A stretch of DNA of 64,000 nt from a bacterium (GCA_004562915.1 SFQZ01000029.1:1-64000), one strand, 5' to 3'. Shown: positions 52,554-61,586, counted from the first letter of the stretch. Notes: a model not told the origin generated them from the letters alone. Made by a program: numbers and translations.

Positions 52554-53906
52554 ATGGCATCAAAAGTAAAAAATATGACCAGCGGTTCTCCGGGGAAATT
52601 GATACTTACATTTGCGGTTCCGCTGATGCTGGGAAATATTTTTCAGCAGTTTTACACAATGGTAGACACCATGGTTGTCGGGCAGGTTGTTGGAGTGGAA
52701 GCTCTTGCGGCACTGGGTGCCACAGACTGGCTGGTTTGGCTGGTTCTGGGGGTGGCAACCGGTATGACACAGGGGTTTTCTATTTTGGTTTCTCAGTATT
52801 ATGGAGCCAGAGAATGGGAAAAACTGAAAAAATCTGTGGCATACAGTTATGTATTGACAGGAGTGTTTGCATTTCTTGTGCTTGCAGTAAGTCAATTGGC
52901 GATTCATCGTGTCATGATTTTTTTGAATACACCGGAGAATATTGTCGGAATGTCCATGCTGTATCTCAGAATTGTATTTTGTGGAATTCCTGTAATATCT
53001 GCGTATAATATTTTGGCAGCAATACTGAGGGCAATGGGAAACAGCCGTTCACCACTTATTGCGATGATTCTGGCATCGGTGATCAATGTGGCGCTAGATT
53101 TCTTATTTGTGGCAGGATTTGGCTGGGGTGTGGCGGGAGCTGCGATTGCGACAGTAATCGCGCAGGGATTTTCTGCCGTATATTGCTTCTGTGTACTAAG
53201 GAAAGTTGATCTGCTTCATCTTGAAAAGAAACATTTTCAATTTGATGTTGGATTGATTTACCGACTTTTGTATCTTGGTGCTCCGATTGCGATACAGAAT
53301 GTGATCATTTCCATCGGTGGTCTTGTAGTTCAATACGTGGTAAATGGTTATGGATTTTTGTTTGTGGCAGGATTTACCGCTACAAACAAACTCTATGGCG
53401 TATTGGAACTGGCGGCTATATCTTACGGATATGCTATGACAACTTACGTGGGACAAAATCTGGGAGCAGGGGAAATCCGTCGAATCAAAAAAGGAGTTTT
53501 CAGCGGAACTGTCATGGCATTGATCACTTCCTTTATGATTTCAGTATTGATGATTCTGATCGGCAGAAACATTTTGGCACTTTTTGTGTCCGGTGATCCA
53601 GGTCAGGTGAAGCAGGTATTGGACATTGCCTATAAATACTTGTTTATCATGTCATGTTTTCTATGGACACTCTATCTTCTGTATGTATATCGTTCTGCTA
53701 TACAAGGACTGGGGAATACGGTGATTCCGCTTGCCAGTGGAATAGCAGAATTTGTGATGCGTATCGGTGTAGCATTGCTGCTTCCGAAACTGATCGGTCA
53801 AAACGGGATTTTTTATGCTGAGATCTGTGCATGGTCCGGTGCTGCTTTGCTTTTATGTATCAGTTATGGCTGGATCATCCGCAAGTATTCAACAAAAAAG
53901 ATATGA
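52554..53906 (+). CDS. MATE-family efflux transporter
   Basis: Product of 450 residues with about 12 membrane segments and MATE signatures (LILTFAVPLMLGNIFQQFYTMVDTMVVGQ near the start; GNSRSPLIAMILASVINVALD). A sodium- or proton-coupled multidrug exporter. GAAAGGACAG precedes the ATG. It follows glpK with no apparent link. Confidence 0.9.
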   Translation: MASKVKNMTSGSPGKLILTFAVPLMLGNIFQQFYTMVDTMVVGQVVGVEALAALGATDWLVWLVLGVATGMTQGFSILVSQYYGAREWEKLKKSVAYSYVLTGVFAFLVLAVSQLAIHRVMIFLNTPENIVGMSMLYLRIVFCGIPVISAYNILAAILRAMGNSRSPLIAMILASVINVALDFLFVAGFGWGVAGAAIATVIAQGFSAVYCFCVLRKVDLLHLEKKHFQFDVGLIYRLLYLGAPIAIQNVIISIGGLVVQYVVNGYGFLFVAGFTATNKLYGVLELAAISYGYAMTTYVGQNLGAGEIRRIKKGVFSGTVMALITSFMISVLMILIGRNILALFVSGDPGQVKQVLDIAYKYLFIMSCFLWTLYLLYVYRSAIQGLGNTVIPLASGIAEFVMRIGVALLLPKLIGQNGIFYAEICAWSGAALLLCISYGWIIRKYSTKKI

Positions 53907-53924
53907 CTATGATCAGCAGAAAAG

Positions 53925-53953
53925 AAAATGCAAAAATATAGATTGCATTTTTA
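53925..53953 (+). terminator. Terminator after the MATE gene
   Basis: AAAATGCAA (53925-53933) and TTGCATTTT (53943-53951) with a 9-nt loop, ends in T. Confidence 0.65.
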
Positions 53954-53971
53954 CGAATAAAATGGTATAAT
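53943..53971 (+). promoter_or_regulatory. Promoter of the coiled-coil gene
   Basis: TTGCAT (53943-53948, inside the terminator arm), 17 bp, TATAAT (53966-53971). Confidence 0.55.
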
Positions 53972-54062
53972 AATTGCAAATAAAACATTTGCGTATGCAA
54001 TGTATAGAAGGAGGGATGAGAAGTATATATCCTGAATGAAATATAAACAGGAGGGAAATCGT

Positions 54063-54434
54063 ATGTTCGAACAAAATGACTTTCATCAACTGGCCGAAAT
54101 GGTATCCAGGGCGGTAGTGTTTCAGTTGGATACCAGTATCCTGAAACTGGAAAATAAAATATGTGACAGAATAACAGGCGTAGAAAAACAGCTGGAAGAA
54201 AGAATTACACAGGCGGAAATCAAATTTGATAAAAGAATGACAGATTTGGAAGTAAAGTACGATAATTTGGATAAAAAAGTGACGGAACTGGATGGAAAAG
54301 TGACAGAGCTGGACGAGAAGGTACAAAAGCTGGACGAGAAAGTGACGGAACTGGATGGAAAAGTGACAGAGCTGGACGAGAAAGTACAAAAGCTGGACGA
54401 GAAAGTGACGGAACTGGATTGGATGGAAAAGTGA
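54063..54434 (+). CDS. Coiled-coil protein, first part (frameshifted)
   Basis: This frame gives 123 residues. A short N-terminal head (MFEQNDFHQLAEMVSRAVVFQLD) is followed by a continuous heptad coiled coil, EKQLEERITQAEIKFDKRMTD and then VTELDGKVTELDEKVQKLDEK units. The ATG at 54063 has AGGAGGG 7-8 nt upstream. A 5-bp TGGAT duplication at 54415-54424 shifts the frame, so the chain stops at DWMEK. Without it the chain would continue into the second part at 54419. Function unknown. Confidence 0.75.
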   Translation: MFEQNDFHQLAEMVSRAVVFQLDTSILKLENKICDRITGVEKQLEERITQAEIKFDKRMTDLEVKYDNLDKKVTELDGKVTELDEKVQKLDEKVTELDGKVTELDEKVQKLDEKVTELDWMEK

Positions 54435-54472
54435 CAGAGCTGGACGAGAAAGTACAAAAGCTGGATCAGAAA
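54279..54472 (+). repeat. 63-bp tandem repeats of the coiled-coil gene
   Basis: Three units (54279-54341, 54342-54404, 54405-54472), each coding 21 residues or three heptads; the third carries five extra bases. Units are almost identical, so copy number is probably unstable. Confidence 0.9.
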
Positions 54473-54709
54473 GTGGCAGAGCTTGACGGTAAAGTAGAGG
54501 ATTTGGATAAAAAAGTGTCTCAGCTCGAAATTACTGTAGATAATGAAATTAATAAAAATATAAGTATTATTGCGGAAGGCCATCTTTCGCTAAACGAGAA
54601 GTTAGATAAATCTCTACAAGTAATGCAGAAACAGGAAATGATGGGGCTGCAGATGACAAGATTAGAGAGTAATATACAAAAGATAAAAATGCAGTTAGGG
54701 TATTCTTGA
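54419..54709 (+). CDS. Coiled-coil protein, second part (frameshifted)
   Basis: Up to 96 residues in the next frame, continuing the heptads (VTELDEKVQKLDQKVAELDGKVEDLDKKVSQLE) and ending in a non-repeat tail (INKNISIIAEGHLSLNEKLDKSLQ). The ATG at 54419 has no ribosome site of its own; the part is best read as the 3' end of the same gene after the TGGAT duplication. Confidence 0.65.
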   Translation: MDGKVTELDEKVQKLDQKVAELDGKVEDLDKKVSQLEITVDNEINKNISIIAEGHLSLNEKLDKSLQVMQKQEMMGLQMTRLESNIQKIKMQLGYS

Positions 54710-54798
54710 AATAGGGCTACCCGCAATCCCACTGGCTTTAGACGTTGAGTTAAGGTAGCCCAAAGTGGTGGTTTGTGCTATACTTACGTTATGGGAAC

Positions 54799-55220
54799 AT
54801 GAAAATCAAAAAACAGACACAAGTGTTTGTTACAGTATCATATTATTTTCGTTTGCAAGTATAGAAAGAAATTGATGTTGGGGTCAAAAGCTTTTGACCC
54901 CATAATGCTTATGGATTTCTTCGCGTTTCACGCTCCCGAAATCCTAAAACATGAGAAAGTAGCCGTTTTTTCTGTGAAAAATGGCTACTTTCTTATGTTT
55001 TACGGGCCCCAAAGTCATTATTTGATATATGAAGACAGATAAAGACCATATTTATTATATGATAGAAACAAAGTCAACGATGTCAATCAGTAGAATTGTA
55101 AACCTGATGAAAAGCTACACAACATATCATATCTGGGAAAGATATCCGAATTATTTGCGAAAACATTTCTGAAAAGAGCATACTTTTTGGATGGACGGAT
55201 ATTTTGTATGTAGTGCAGGA
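54799..55220 (+). pseudogene. tnpA: IS200-type transposase tnpA, broken
   Basis: Recognisable pieces: LLQYHIIFVCKYRKKLML (54824-54877) and, after an insertion, KTDKDHIYYMIETKSTMSISRIVNLMKSYTTYHIWERYP in another frame (from 55030), then KEHTFW. A frameshift near the start, an insertion at 54880-55014, a stop replacing the tryptophan after LRKHF and loss of the C-terminal tyrosine helix leave it nonfunctional. It is a Y1-transposase family relic. Confidence 0.75.
54880..55014. repeat. Palindromic insertion inside tnpA
   Basis: About 135 bp lie between TnpA residues that are about 33 codons apart in the family. It begins with the perfect 22-bp palindrome GGGGTCAAAAG/CTTTTGACCCC and contains a second hairpin (AACATGAGAAAGTAGCC with GGCTACTTTCTTATGTT). 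The right edge TTTTACGGGCCCCAAAG recurs with one change at 17988-18004. Probably a short palindromic mobile sequence, or a replacement patch. Confidence 0.5.
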
Positions 55221-55221
55221 C

Positions 55222-55770
55222 AACAACCATAAATCATACACAACAAATTTTACGAAGGGAAATATAGCGGCAGATTTTGAGAATGGAAAGGTAAAACTGC
55301 TCAAGTTAAAAGAAGTAAAGTCAAAACTGCACAGAGATTTTTCCGGTCAGATAAAATCAGCGACAGTATCACAAGTGGAAAATATTATGTATCAATACTT
55401 GTGGAAACAGAGCATACCGCTATACCAAAAGAAGTGAGATTATAAGCGAAAACCAAGTGATTGTTTCTGAGAATCTGAAGATAAAAACATGGTAAAAAAC
55501 CATCATCTGGCAAAATCCATATCAGACGAATCGTGGTATGAGCTGACAAGGCAGATAGAGTATAAAGCGGAATGGAACAAAAGAAAATATGTAAAAGTAG
55601 AGTTGATCTATGCCAGCAGCCAGTTATGCTCAGCCTGTGGTTATCAGAATGCAGATACAAAAGATTTGTCAGTGAGGAAGTGGATATGCCCGAAATGTGG
55701 AGCAGAACATGACAAGGATATAAACGCAGCAAAAAATATATTAGCAGAAGGACTAAAACAAATAGCGTAA
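55222..55770 (+). pseudogene. tnpB: TnpB nuclease relic
   Basis: Only the middle and end remain. KSYTTNFTKGNIAADFENGKVK and KSKLHRDFSGQIKSATVSQVE match the TnpB wedge region. After frameshifts, VSENLKIK keeps the RuvC glutamate, then KNHHLAKSISDESWYEL, the zinc finger CSACGY ... CPKCGAEHDKDINAAKNIL with the last RuvC aspartate. The first RuvC aspartate region is deleted, so it cannot cut DNA. Confidence 0.8.
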
Positions 55771-55779
55771 AAAACATAT

Positions 55780-55876
55780 AGGGCAGGGACTGCCCGAATA
55801 AACGCCTGTGGAGATAGTAGATTACGAGGTCGATGAAGCAGGAAGCCCATTGGCTTTAGACAATGGGTAGTTCACC
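55780..55876 (+). ncRNA. Possible TnpB guide-RNA scaffold at the IS right end
   Basis: GGGCAGGGACTGCCC (55781 onward), then CCCATTG-GCTTTAGA-CAATGGG and GTAGTTCACC are typical of the conserved right end that forms the omega RNA 3' scaffold in IS605-type elements. TnpB here is dead. Transcription from this end has not been shown. Confidence 0.4.
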
Positions 55877-56030
55877 AAGAGATTGTCTAACGAAAGATGA
55901 AGAGTCCTGGTCAGACGAAATAAAACTTCAATGGATGGTTTTCTGTATTCAATTTCAATATGCTTCAGATGTGTTGGAGTGATTCCGACAATTTCAGTCA
56001 GTTTCTCCTGTGATAAATTATTTTCAATAT
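55877..56030 (-). pseudogene. Fragment of an XRE-type HTH regulator cut by the IS element
   Basis: The reverse strand encodes NNLSQEKLTEIVGITPTHLKHIE and EYRKPSIEVLFRLTRTLHLSL without a start, a typical XRE helix-turn-helix. The reading frame reaches the IS right end at about 55877 and loses its C-terminal part there; the N-terminal start is also missing. So the IS element or later decay destroyed this gene. Confidence 0.65.
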
Positions 56031-56241
56031 GCGTATTACTGAATTTATGATCAGAAAGAAATTACTGATACCGGATCTTGTTCTGGAGAAAGCTACTGAA
56101 AGAGTTTTACAGATGAAGGAAAAAGATGAGATAACAGAAGATGAATTAATTCATTTTAGCAGACTAAATATCGAAGGTGAAGAAAGGCGCCGGATGAATC
56201 AGGAGTACAGGTATATCTGTACGGAAACGATGCTGCCGTAG
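56029..56241 (+). CDS. Small hypothetical protein or fragment
   Basis: Product of up to 70 residues, charged and helical (KATERVLQMKEKDEITEDELIHFSRL). It has no ribosome site and no known family, and lies among decayed genes. It may be the remaining end of another broken gene. Confidence 0.25.
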   Translation: MRITEFMIRKKLLIPDLVLEKATERVLQMKEKDEITEDELIHFSRLNIEGEERRRMNQEYRYICTETMLP

Positions 56242-56374
56242 ATAAATCTTTTGAGAATTATTGCAGTTACGAATCTAGAAATTAATATAACGGATTAGGA
56301 TTTCCTCATTGCGGGACCGAACGGATTTTGATACAATATAAGGAATAAAATGTGACTTGGGAGGATTGCTTACA

Positions 56375-57508
56375 GTGGAAAAAAGAAAAATGGATAAATT
56401 GGGGGTTGCACCGTCGTTGCTGGGATTTGGATGTATGCGTTTCCCGACGTTGGAGAATGGCAAAATTGATGAAGTAACAGCTGAAAAGATGCTGGACGAA
56501 GCTATGGCGCAGGGGGTTACTTATTATGATACAGCGTTTCCCTATCATGGAGGAGACAGCGAGCCGTTTGTAGGAAGAGTTCTGAACAAATATAATCGTT
56601 CTTCTTATTTTCTGGCAACAAAACTGCCAATCTGGCTTGTAGAGACCAGAGAAGCAGCAGAAAAGATGTTTGAGGATCAGTTAAAACGTCTTGATAAAGA
56701 ATATGTTGATTTCTATCTCATTCATGCAATGGATAAAGAACGTTTTCAGAAGGTAAAAGATCTGGGGATCGTGGAAATGTGTGAAGATCTGAGAAAAGCC
56801 GGCAAGATTCGTTATCTGGGATTCTCGTTCCATGACGACTATGATGTATTTGAGGAAATCATCAATTATTATGACTGGGATTTCTGTCAGATTCAGTATA
56901 ATTATATGGATACGGATATCCAGGCGGGAGACAGAGGATATGCTTTGGCTGAGAAAAAAGGAATACCAATGGTGATCATGGAGCCGGTTCGCGGAGGGCT
57001 TCTGGCAGGTTTTTCTCAGGATATTAATGATATCTTCAAAAAGGCGGCACCGGATAAAAGTGTTGCATCCTGGGCAGTACGCTGGGTTGCGTCTCATCCG
57101 AACGTCAAAGTTGTGCTGAGCGGAATGAGTACTCCGGAACAGGTGGAAGATAATCTGAAGACATTCAATCAATTTGAAGCTCTGTCAGAGAGTGAAGAAG
57201 CGACTATAGAACAGGTTGTGAAGACATTGAAGTCCAGAGTGCAGAACGGCTGTACAGGATGTCGTTATTGTATGCCATGTCCGTCAGGTGTGGATATTCC
57301 GGGAAGTTTTCGGATCTGGAACGATTACCATATTTATCAGAATTATGGATTTGTTAAAAATCGTTGGGAAAATGAACTGGGTGAAGATACAAAACCAGTG
57401 AATTGTGCAGAGTGCGGTGCATGTGAAGAACAGTGTCCGCAGAAGATTACGATTAGAGAACATCTGAAGAGAGTACAGGAAGAGCTTGATCATCCTGTAT
57501 GGAAATAA
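56375..57508 (+). CDS. Aldo/keto reductase with C-terminal ferredoxin domain
   Basis: Product of 377 residues. The AKR barrel has GFGCMRFPT, the tyrosine in YYDTAFPYHGGDSE, and the lysine in FLATKLP. The last ~80 residues bind Fe-S clusters: CTGCRYCMPCPSGV and CAECGACEEQCPQ. This pattern is common in anaerobes. The GTG at 56375 (VEKRKMDKLGV) is preferred, having GGGAGG 10 nt upstream; a TTG six codons earlier is in frame. Substrate unknown. Confidence 0.88.
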   Translation: MEKRKMDKLGVAPSLLGFGCMRFPTLENGKIDEVTAEKMLDEAMAQGVTYYDTAFPYHGGDSEPFVGRVLNKYNRSSYFLATKLPIWLVETREAAEKMFEDQLKRLDKEYVDFYLIHAMDKERFQKVKDLGIVEMCEDLRKAGKIRYLGFSFHDDYDVFEEIINYYDWDFCQIQYNYMDTDIQAGDRGYALAEKKGIPMVIMEPVRGGLLAGFSQDINDIFKKAAPDKSVASWAVRWVASHPNVKVVLSGMSTPEQVEDNLKTFNQFEALSESEEATIEQVVKTLKSRVQNGCTGCRYCMPCPSGVDIPGSFRIWNDYHIYQNYGFVKNRWENELGEDTKPVNCAECGACEEQCPQKITIREHLKRVQEELDHPVWK

Positions 57509-57519
57509 TACAATGATCA

Positions 57520-57746
57520 GGGTGTCAAAAGTGATTACGGATTGTTTCGCTGCAAGCAGCTCCCACTTCTCCGTTGCGCTTCAATCCGTGCTAAACGGAT
57601 ATCCACGGGACATCCAGCACCCTGCCCACAATTCGGATTGTCATGGAACTGCGCTCCACTTCATCCTCATTGCGGGGCGTGTTATAAAGTCCATTATCCA
57701 CTGACTTGCAAGCATGTCATGGATTTGGACTTTTGACACTGTAATC
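57520..57746 (+). repeat. Full-length copy of the GGGTGTCAAAAG dispersed repeat
   Basis: 227 bp. Left end GGGTGTCAAAAGTGATTAC, right end GACTTTTGACACTGTAATC, which are inverted copies of each other over 11 bp plus GATTAC/GTAATC. The short copy at 25297 retains both ends, the one at 5723 only the left. No open frame long enough for a transposase, so it resembles a MITE. Confidence 0.8.
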
Positions 57747-57889
57747 ATACAATAATTACAGTGTCAAATAATGATTTTACAAAAGCTGTCGTACAAAATG
57801 TATGGCAGCTTTTACAGTCATACAGCTGGTATAAAATAATCTTCCGTTTCCCGAGAATTCATGGTATGATAAAGCAAGGAGGTGGTTCT

Positions 57890-58240
57890 ATGAAGTGTGA
57901 AGAAACATTATCCAAAATAGATGGTTATATCAATAATAACCTCAATTACAGAGAGATGGAAGATTTTCTGGAACATATAAAAAATTGTCCGGATTGTTAT
58001 GATGAACTGGAAACTTATTACACGATCACAGTGGGTATGAAATATCTGGAAGAGGAAAAACTGGAATCATACAATATCCCTAAAATGCTGAAAGAGGATT
58101 TGAAGCAAAAGGAACATTTCCTTAAGAGAAGACATTTGCTTACAAGTACGATGATCCTATTTGGGTTGCTGTTTGGGATTGGAATAGCATTTTCTTTGCT
58201 GCTTTACCTGGGACATATTGAATTGCCGAATCTTTTTTAG
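57890..58240 (+). CDS. Putative zinc-finger membrane protein (zf-HC2 anti-sigma-like)
   Basis: Product of 116 residues. An H-x3-C-x2-C zinc site is in LEHIKNCPDCYDEL, followed by a helical middle and one membrane segment (residues ~85-108). This is the outline of an anti-sigma factor with a cytoplasmic zinc domain, but no sigma factor gene is adjacent. ATG at 57890 with AAGGAGG 8 nt upstream; the open frame is longer to the left. It lies before polA. Confidence 0.7.
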   Translation: MKCEETLSKIDGYINNNLNYREMEDFLEHIKNCPDCYDELETYYTITVGMKYLEEEKLESYNIPKMLKEDLKQKEHFLKRRHLLTSTMILFGLLFGIGIAFSLLLYLGHIELPNLF

Positions 58241-58275
58241 AGTTCAACTCTGCCATAAACAGAAAGGAACAAGAC

Positions 58276-60906
58276 ATGAATGAAAAAATAGTATTGATTG
58301 ACGGACACAGCATTTTAAACCGTGCATTTTATGGACTGCCGGATCTGACAAACTCTGAAGGACTCCACACCAATGCCGTGTACGGATTTTTAAATATTAT
58401 GACGAAGATACTGGAAGAAGAAAAACCTCAGTATCTGACCGTTGCATTTGATCTGCATGCGCCTACTTTTCGACATAAAATGTATGAAGCATATAAAGGT
58501 ACGAGAAAACCTATGCCGGAGGAATTGCGTCAGCAGATCCCCCTGATCAAAGAAGTATTACAGGCAATGGGTGTGACTATCATTTCCCAGGAAGGGTATG
58601 AGGCAGATGATCTTCTCGGAACGATTGCGAGAAGAAGCGAAGCAAAAGGGATGGATGTCACCATTGTTTCCGGAGACCGTGATCTGCTTCAGCTTGCTAC
58701 AGATAAAACACTGATACGTATCCCGAAGACACGGGGAGGAAAGACGATTATTGAGGATTATCATACAGAGCAGGTTCTTGAGACTTACAAGGTGACACCA
58801 CCGCAGATTATCGAATTGAAAGCACTGATGGGAGATACTGCAGATAATATTCCGGGAATACCGGGAGTAGGTGAAAAAACAGCTGCAAAAATTATCGGGG
58901 AATACGGTTCTATAGAAAATGCTCATGAACATCTGGAAGAGATTAAGCCAAATAAAGCAAAAGAATCTCTCCGTGAGCACTATGATCTTGCGGTGCTTAG
59001 TAAAGAACTGGCAACCATCAACACAGACAGCCCCATTGCGTTTAAGTGGGAAGAAGCCCGTCTGGGAGAGTTGTATACATCAGATGCCTATGAATGGTTT
59101 AAGCGTCTTGATTTTAAGAATCTTCTGTCCCGTTTTGAAAAGACAGAGACAAAAGAAAGTGTTCAATACCGTATTGTGGAGGAATTTGGAGAAGCTGAGA
59201 ATATCTGGGAACAGGCGATAGGAGCACTGCAGTCAGGAGTTTCTCTGTTAGAAGGAAAAGAAGGTATTGTAGGAGCAGGTCTTTCCTTTGGAGAAAAACA
59301 GGTATATTATTTTCCTGTTTCCGGTTTTATGACAGGAAATTATCTGATCGGACAGATGGAACGTTTATTTGCAGCGGGCAATGCAGTAGGTACACCGGAT
59401 ATTAAGACGCTTCGGAAAAAAGTTAAGATAGAAGAACGGAGAGGTATCTTTGATCTGAGCATAGGGTGTTATCTTTTAAATCCTCTGAAGAATACGTATA
59501 CCTATGATGATGCGGCAAAAGAATATCTGGGAGAGCAGCTTCCTTCCCGAGAAGAAGTTTTCCAGAACATAAAGCATCTTGAACTGTCACAGGTATCTGT
59601 AGAGCAGGCGGCTGCTTTTGCTGCATATCAGGCTTATGTGGCGGATGCAGCACAGATTCCGGTAATGAAAGCTCTGGAAGAGACAGGGATGCTCTTGCTG
59701 TTCGAAGAAATCGAGATGCCTCTGGCGTTTACACTGGATGATATGGAAAAAGAGGGAATCCTCGTAAAAGCAGAAGAACTGAAAGTATACGGCGATCAGC
59801 TGCAAGTGAGAATCAGTGAACTGGAGAAAAAAATATATGAACAGGCTGGTGAAACATTTAATATCAATTCTCCCAAACAGCTGGGAGTGATACTATTTGA
59901 AAAAATGGGAATGCCGGGAGGAAAGAAAACGAAAACCGGATATTCCACAGCGGCAGATGTGCTGGATAAACTGGCTCCGGAATATCCATTTGTGGCGGAT
60001 ATCCTTGAGTATCGACAGCTGACGAAGTTAAAATCCACCTATGCGGACGGTCTGGCTGCTTATATTGAAGCTGATGGCAGAATCCGATCCACATTTAACC
60101 AGACGATTACGGCAACAGGCAGAATCAGCAGTACGGAACCAAATCTTCAGAATATTCCTGTGCGTATGGAACTGGGAAGAATGATAAGGAAAGTGTTTGT
60201 CCCAAAACCAGGGTTTGTATTTCTGGACGCGGATTATTCGCAGATCGAACTCAGGGTGCTTGCTCATCTGTCAGGAGATGAGATGTTGATCAAAGCGTAC
60301 AGAGAAGCACAGGATATTCACAGGATTACAGCTTCTCAGGTATTTCATATTCCTTTTGACGAGGTGACACCTCTGCAGCGGCGGAATGCAAAAGCTGTAA
60401 ATTTCGGAATTGTATATGGTATCAGTTCTTTTGGACTGAGTCAGGATCTCAGTATTACACGGAAAGAAGCGGCACAGTATATTGAACAGTATTTTGCTAC
60501 TTACCCGAAAATAAAGAGTTATCTGGACGGAGAAGTGGAAAAAGCAAAAAAAGACGGTTATATTACAACCATGTTTGGTCGGCGTCGGCCGGTGCCGGAG
60601 CTGAAATCCAGTAATTTTATGCAGCGCTCTTTTGGTGAGAGGGTAGCCATGAACTCACCGATACAGGGAACCGCAGCAGACATTATCAAGATAGCCATGG
60701 TACGTGTGAACAGAGCACTTCGGGAAGCAAACCTGAGATCCAGGCTGATCTTGCAGGTACATGACGAGCTTCTGATCGAGACTGCTGAGGAAGAAGTGGA
60801 AGTGGTGTCCGGCATTTTGGAGCGGGAGATGCGTCAGGCAGCAGATCTGGCAGTACCTCTGGAAGTGGACATGCATACCGGAAGCGACTGGTATGAAGCA
60901 AAATGA
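58276..60906 (+). CDS. polA: DNA polymerase I
   Basis: Product of 876 residues. N-terminal 5' nuclease (IVLIDGHSILNRAFYGLP; EADDLLGTIAR; GDRDLLQL; GIPGVGEKTAAKI). The middle 3'-5' exonuclease region is present but lacks the DxE motif, so no proofreading. The polymerase part has the motif A DADYSQIELRVLAHLSGD, motif B RRNAKAVNFGIVYG and motif C QVHDELLIE. Repair and Okazaki fragment processing. The order polA-coaE is common in Firmicutes. Confidence 0.95.
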   Translation: MNEKIVLIDGHSILNRAFYGLPDLTNSEGLHTNAVYGFLNIMTKILEEEKPQYLTVAFDLHAPTFRHKMYEAYKGTRKPMPEELRQQIPLIKEVLQAMGVTIISQEGYEADDLLGTIARRSEAKGMDVTIVSGDRDLLQLATDKTLIRIPKTRGGKTIIEDYHTEQVLETYKVTPPQIIELKALMGDTADNIPGIPGVGEKTAAKIIGEYGSIENAHEHLEEIKPNKAKESLREHYDLAVLSKELATINTDSPIAFKWEEARLGELYTSDAYEWFKRLDFKNLLSRFEKTETKESVQYRIVEEFGEAENIWEQAIGALQSGVSLLEGKEGIVGAGLSFGEKQVYYFPVSGFMTGNYLIGQMERLFAAGNAVGTPDIKTLRKKVKIEERRGIFDLSIGCYLLNPLKNTYTYDDAAKEYLGEQLPSREEVFQNIKHLELSQVSVEQAAAFAAYQAYVADAAQIPVMKALEETGMLLLFEEIEMPLAFTLDDMEKEGILVKAEELKVYGDQLQVRISELEKKIYEQAGETFNINSPKQLGVILFEKMGMPGGKKTKTGYSTAADVLDKLAPEYPFVADILEYRQLTKLKSTYADGLAAYIEADGRIRSTFNQTITATGRISSTEPNLQNIPVRMELGRMIRKVFVPKPGFVFLDADYSQIELRVLAHLSGDEMLIKAYREAQDIHRITASQVFHIPFDEVTPLQRRNAKAVNFGIVYGISSFGLSQDLSITRKEAAQYIEQYFATYPKIKSYLDGEVEKAKKDGYITTMFGRRRPVPELKSSNFMQRSFGERVAMNSPIQGTAADIIKIAMVRVNRALREANLRSRLILQVHDELLIETAEEEVEVVSGILEREMRQAADLAVPLEVDMHTGSDWYEAK

Positions 60907-60986
60907 GTTGTAGTCTTATCCCATTCGTTGGGGCTCATCATAAATATAGATAAGCAGAGAGTAATGACAGGAAGGAGATACGGAGG

Positions 60987-61586
60987 ATGAAAGTAATCGG
61001 AGTGACCGGCGGTGTAGGAGCCGGAAAGAGCGAGATCTTAAATTATATAGCAGATAACTGGAATGCTACGGTGGTAGAGGCTGATGAAGTGGGGTATCTG
61101 GTAATGAAACCGGGAAAATCCTGCTTTGCTCCCATCGTGGAACTGTTTGGACCGGGAATCCTTCAGGAGGATGGAACACTGGATCGGACAAGAATTGCTC
61201 AGATGGTGTTTGAAGATAAAAACCTTTTAGAAAAACTGAATGCCATTGTCCATCCGGCAGTAAAAAAATACATACGGAAGGCGATTCAGCGGGAAGAAGA
61301 AAATGAAACGGATTTTTTCATCGTGGAAGCAGCTTTGTTAATTGAAGATAAATATGATGAAATTTGTGATGAACTGTGGTATATTTATGCAGATGAAGAA
61401 ACCCGGACGGAGAGATTGAAGAAAAATCGAGGATATTCGGAAGAAAAAATAAAGAGTATCTTTGCCAATCAGCTCAGCGAGGATGAATTCAGCGAACACT
61501 GTGATTTTGAGATCGATAACAGTGGAGATTTTGAAGATACAAAAGAACAGATTATGCAAAGGATGCAGATGTATGAGACTATGTAG
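60987..61586 (+). CDS. coaE: Dephospho-CoA kinase
   Basis: Product of 199 residues. P-loop GVTGGVGAGKSEIL, then VVEADEVGYLVM and VEAALLIEDKYDEICDELWYI. Last step of coenzyme A synthesis. GAAGGAGATACGGAGG precedes the ATG. It overlaps the next gene by 14 bases. Confidence 0.93.
   Translation: MKVIGVTGGVGAGKSEILNYIADNWNATVVEADEVGYLVMKPGKSCFAPIVELFGPGILQEDGTLDRTRIAQMVFEDKNLLEKLNAIVHPAVKKYIRKAIQREEENETDFFIVEAALLIEDKYDEICDELWYIYADEETRTERLKKNRGYSEEKIKSIFANQLSEDEFSEHCDFEIDNSGDFEDTKEQIMQRMQMYETM

Larger units (their letters stand above)
54714..55876 (+). mobile_element. Decayed IS200/IS605-type insertion sequence
   Basis: Left-end hairpin GGGCTACC/GGTAGCCC (54714-54761). It contains relics of tnpA and tnpB in the usual order. 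The right end has the hairpin CCCATTG/CAATGGG (55846-55867), typical of TnpB-element right ends and guide-RNA 3' scaffolds. Both genes are broken by frameshifts, deletions and an insertion, so the element is immobile on its own. It splits a minus-strand HTH gene on the right. Confidence 0.75.

Noticed and set aside
54279..54472. CRISPR array
   Set aside because: Repeats are directly adjacent coding units of 63 bp in a coiled-coil gene without spacers.
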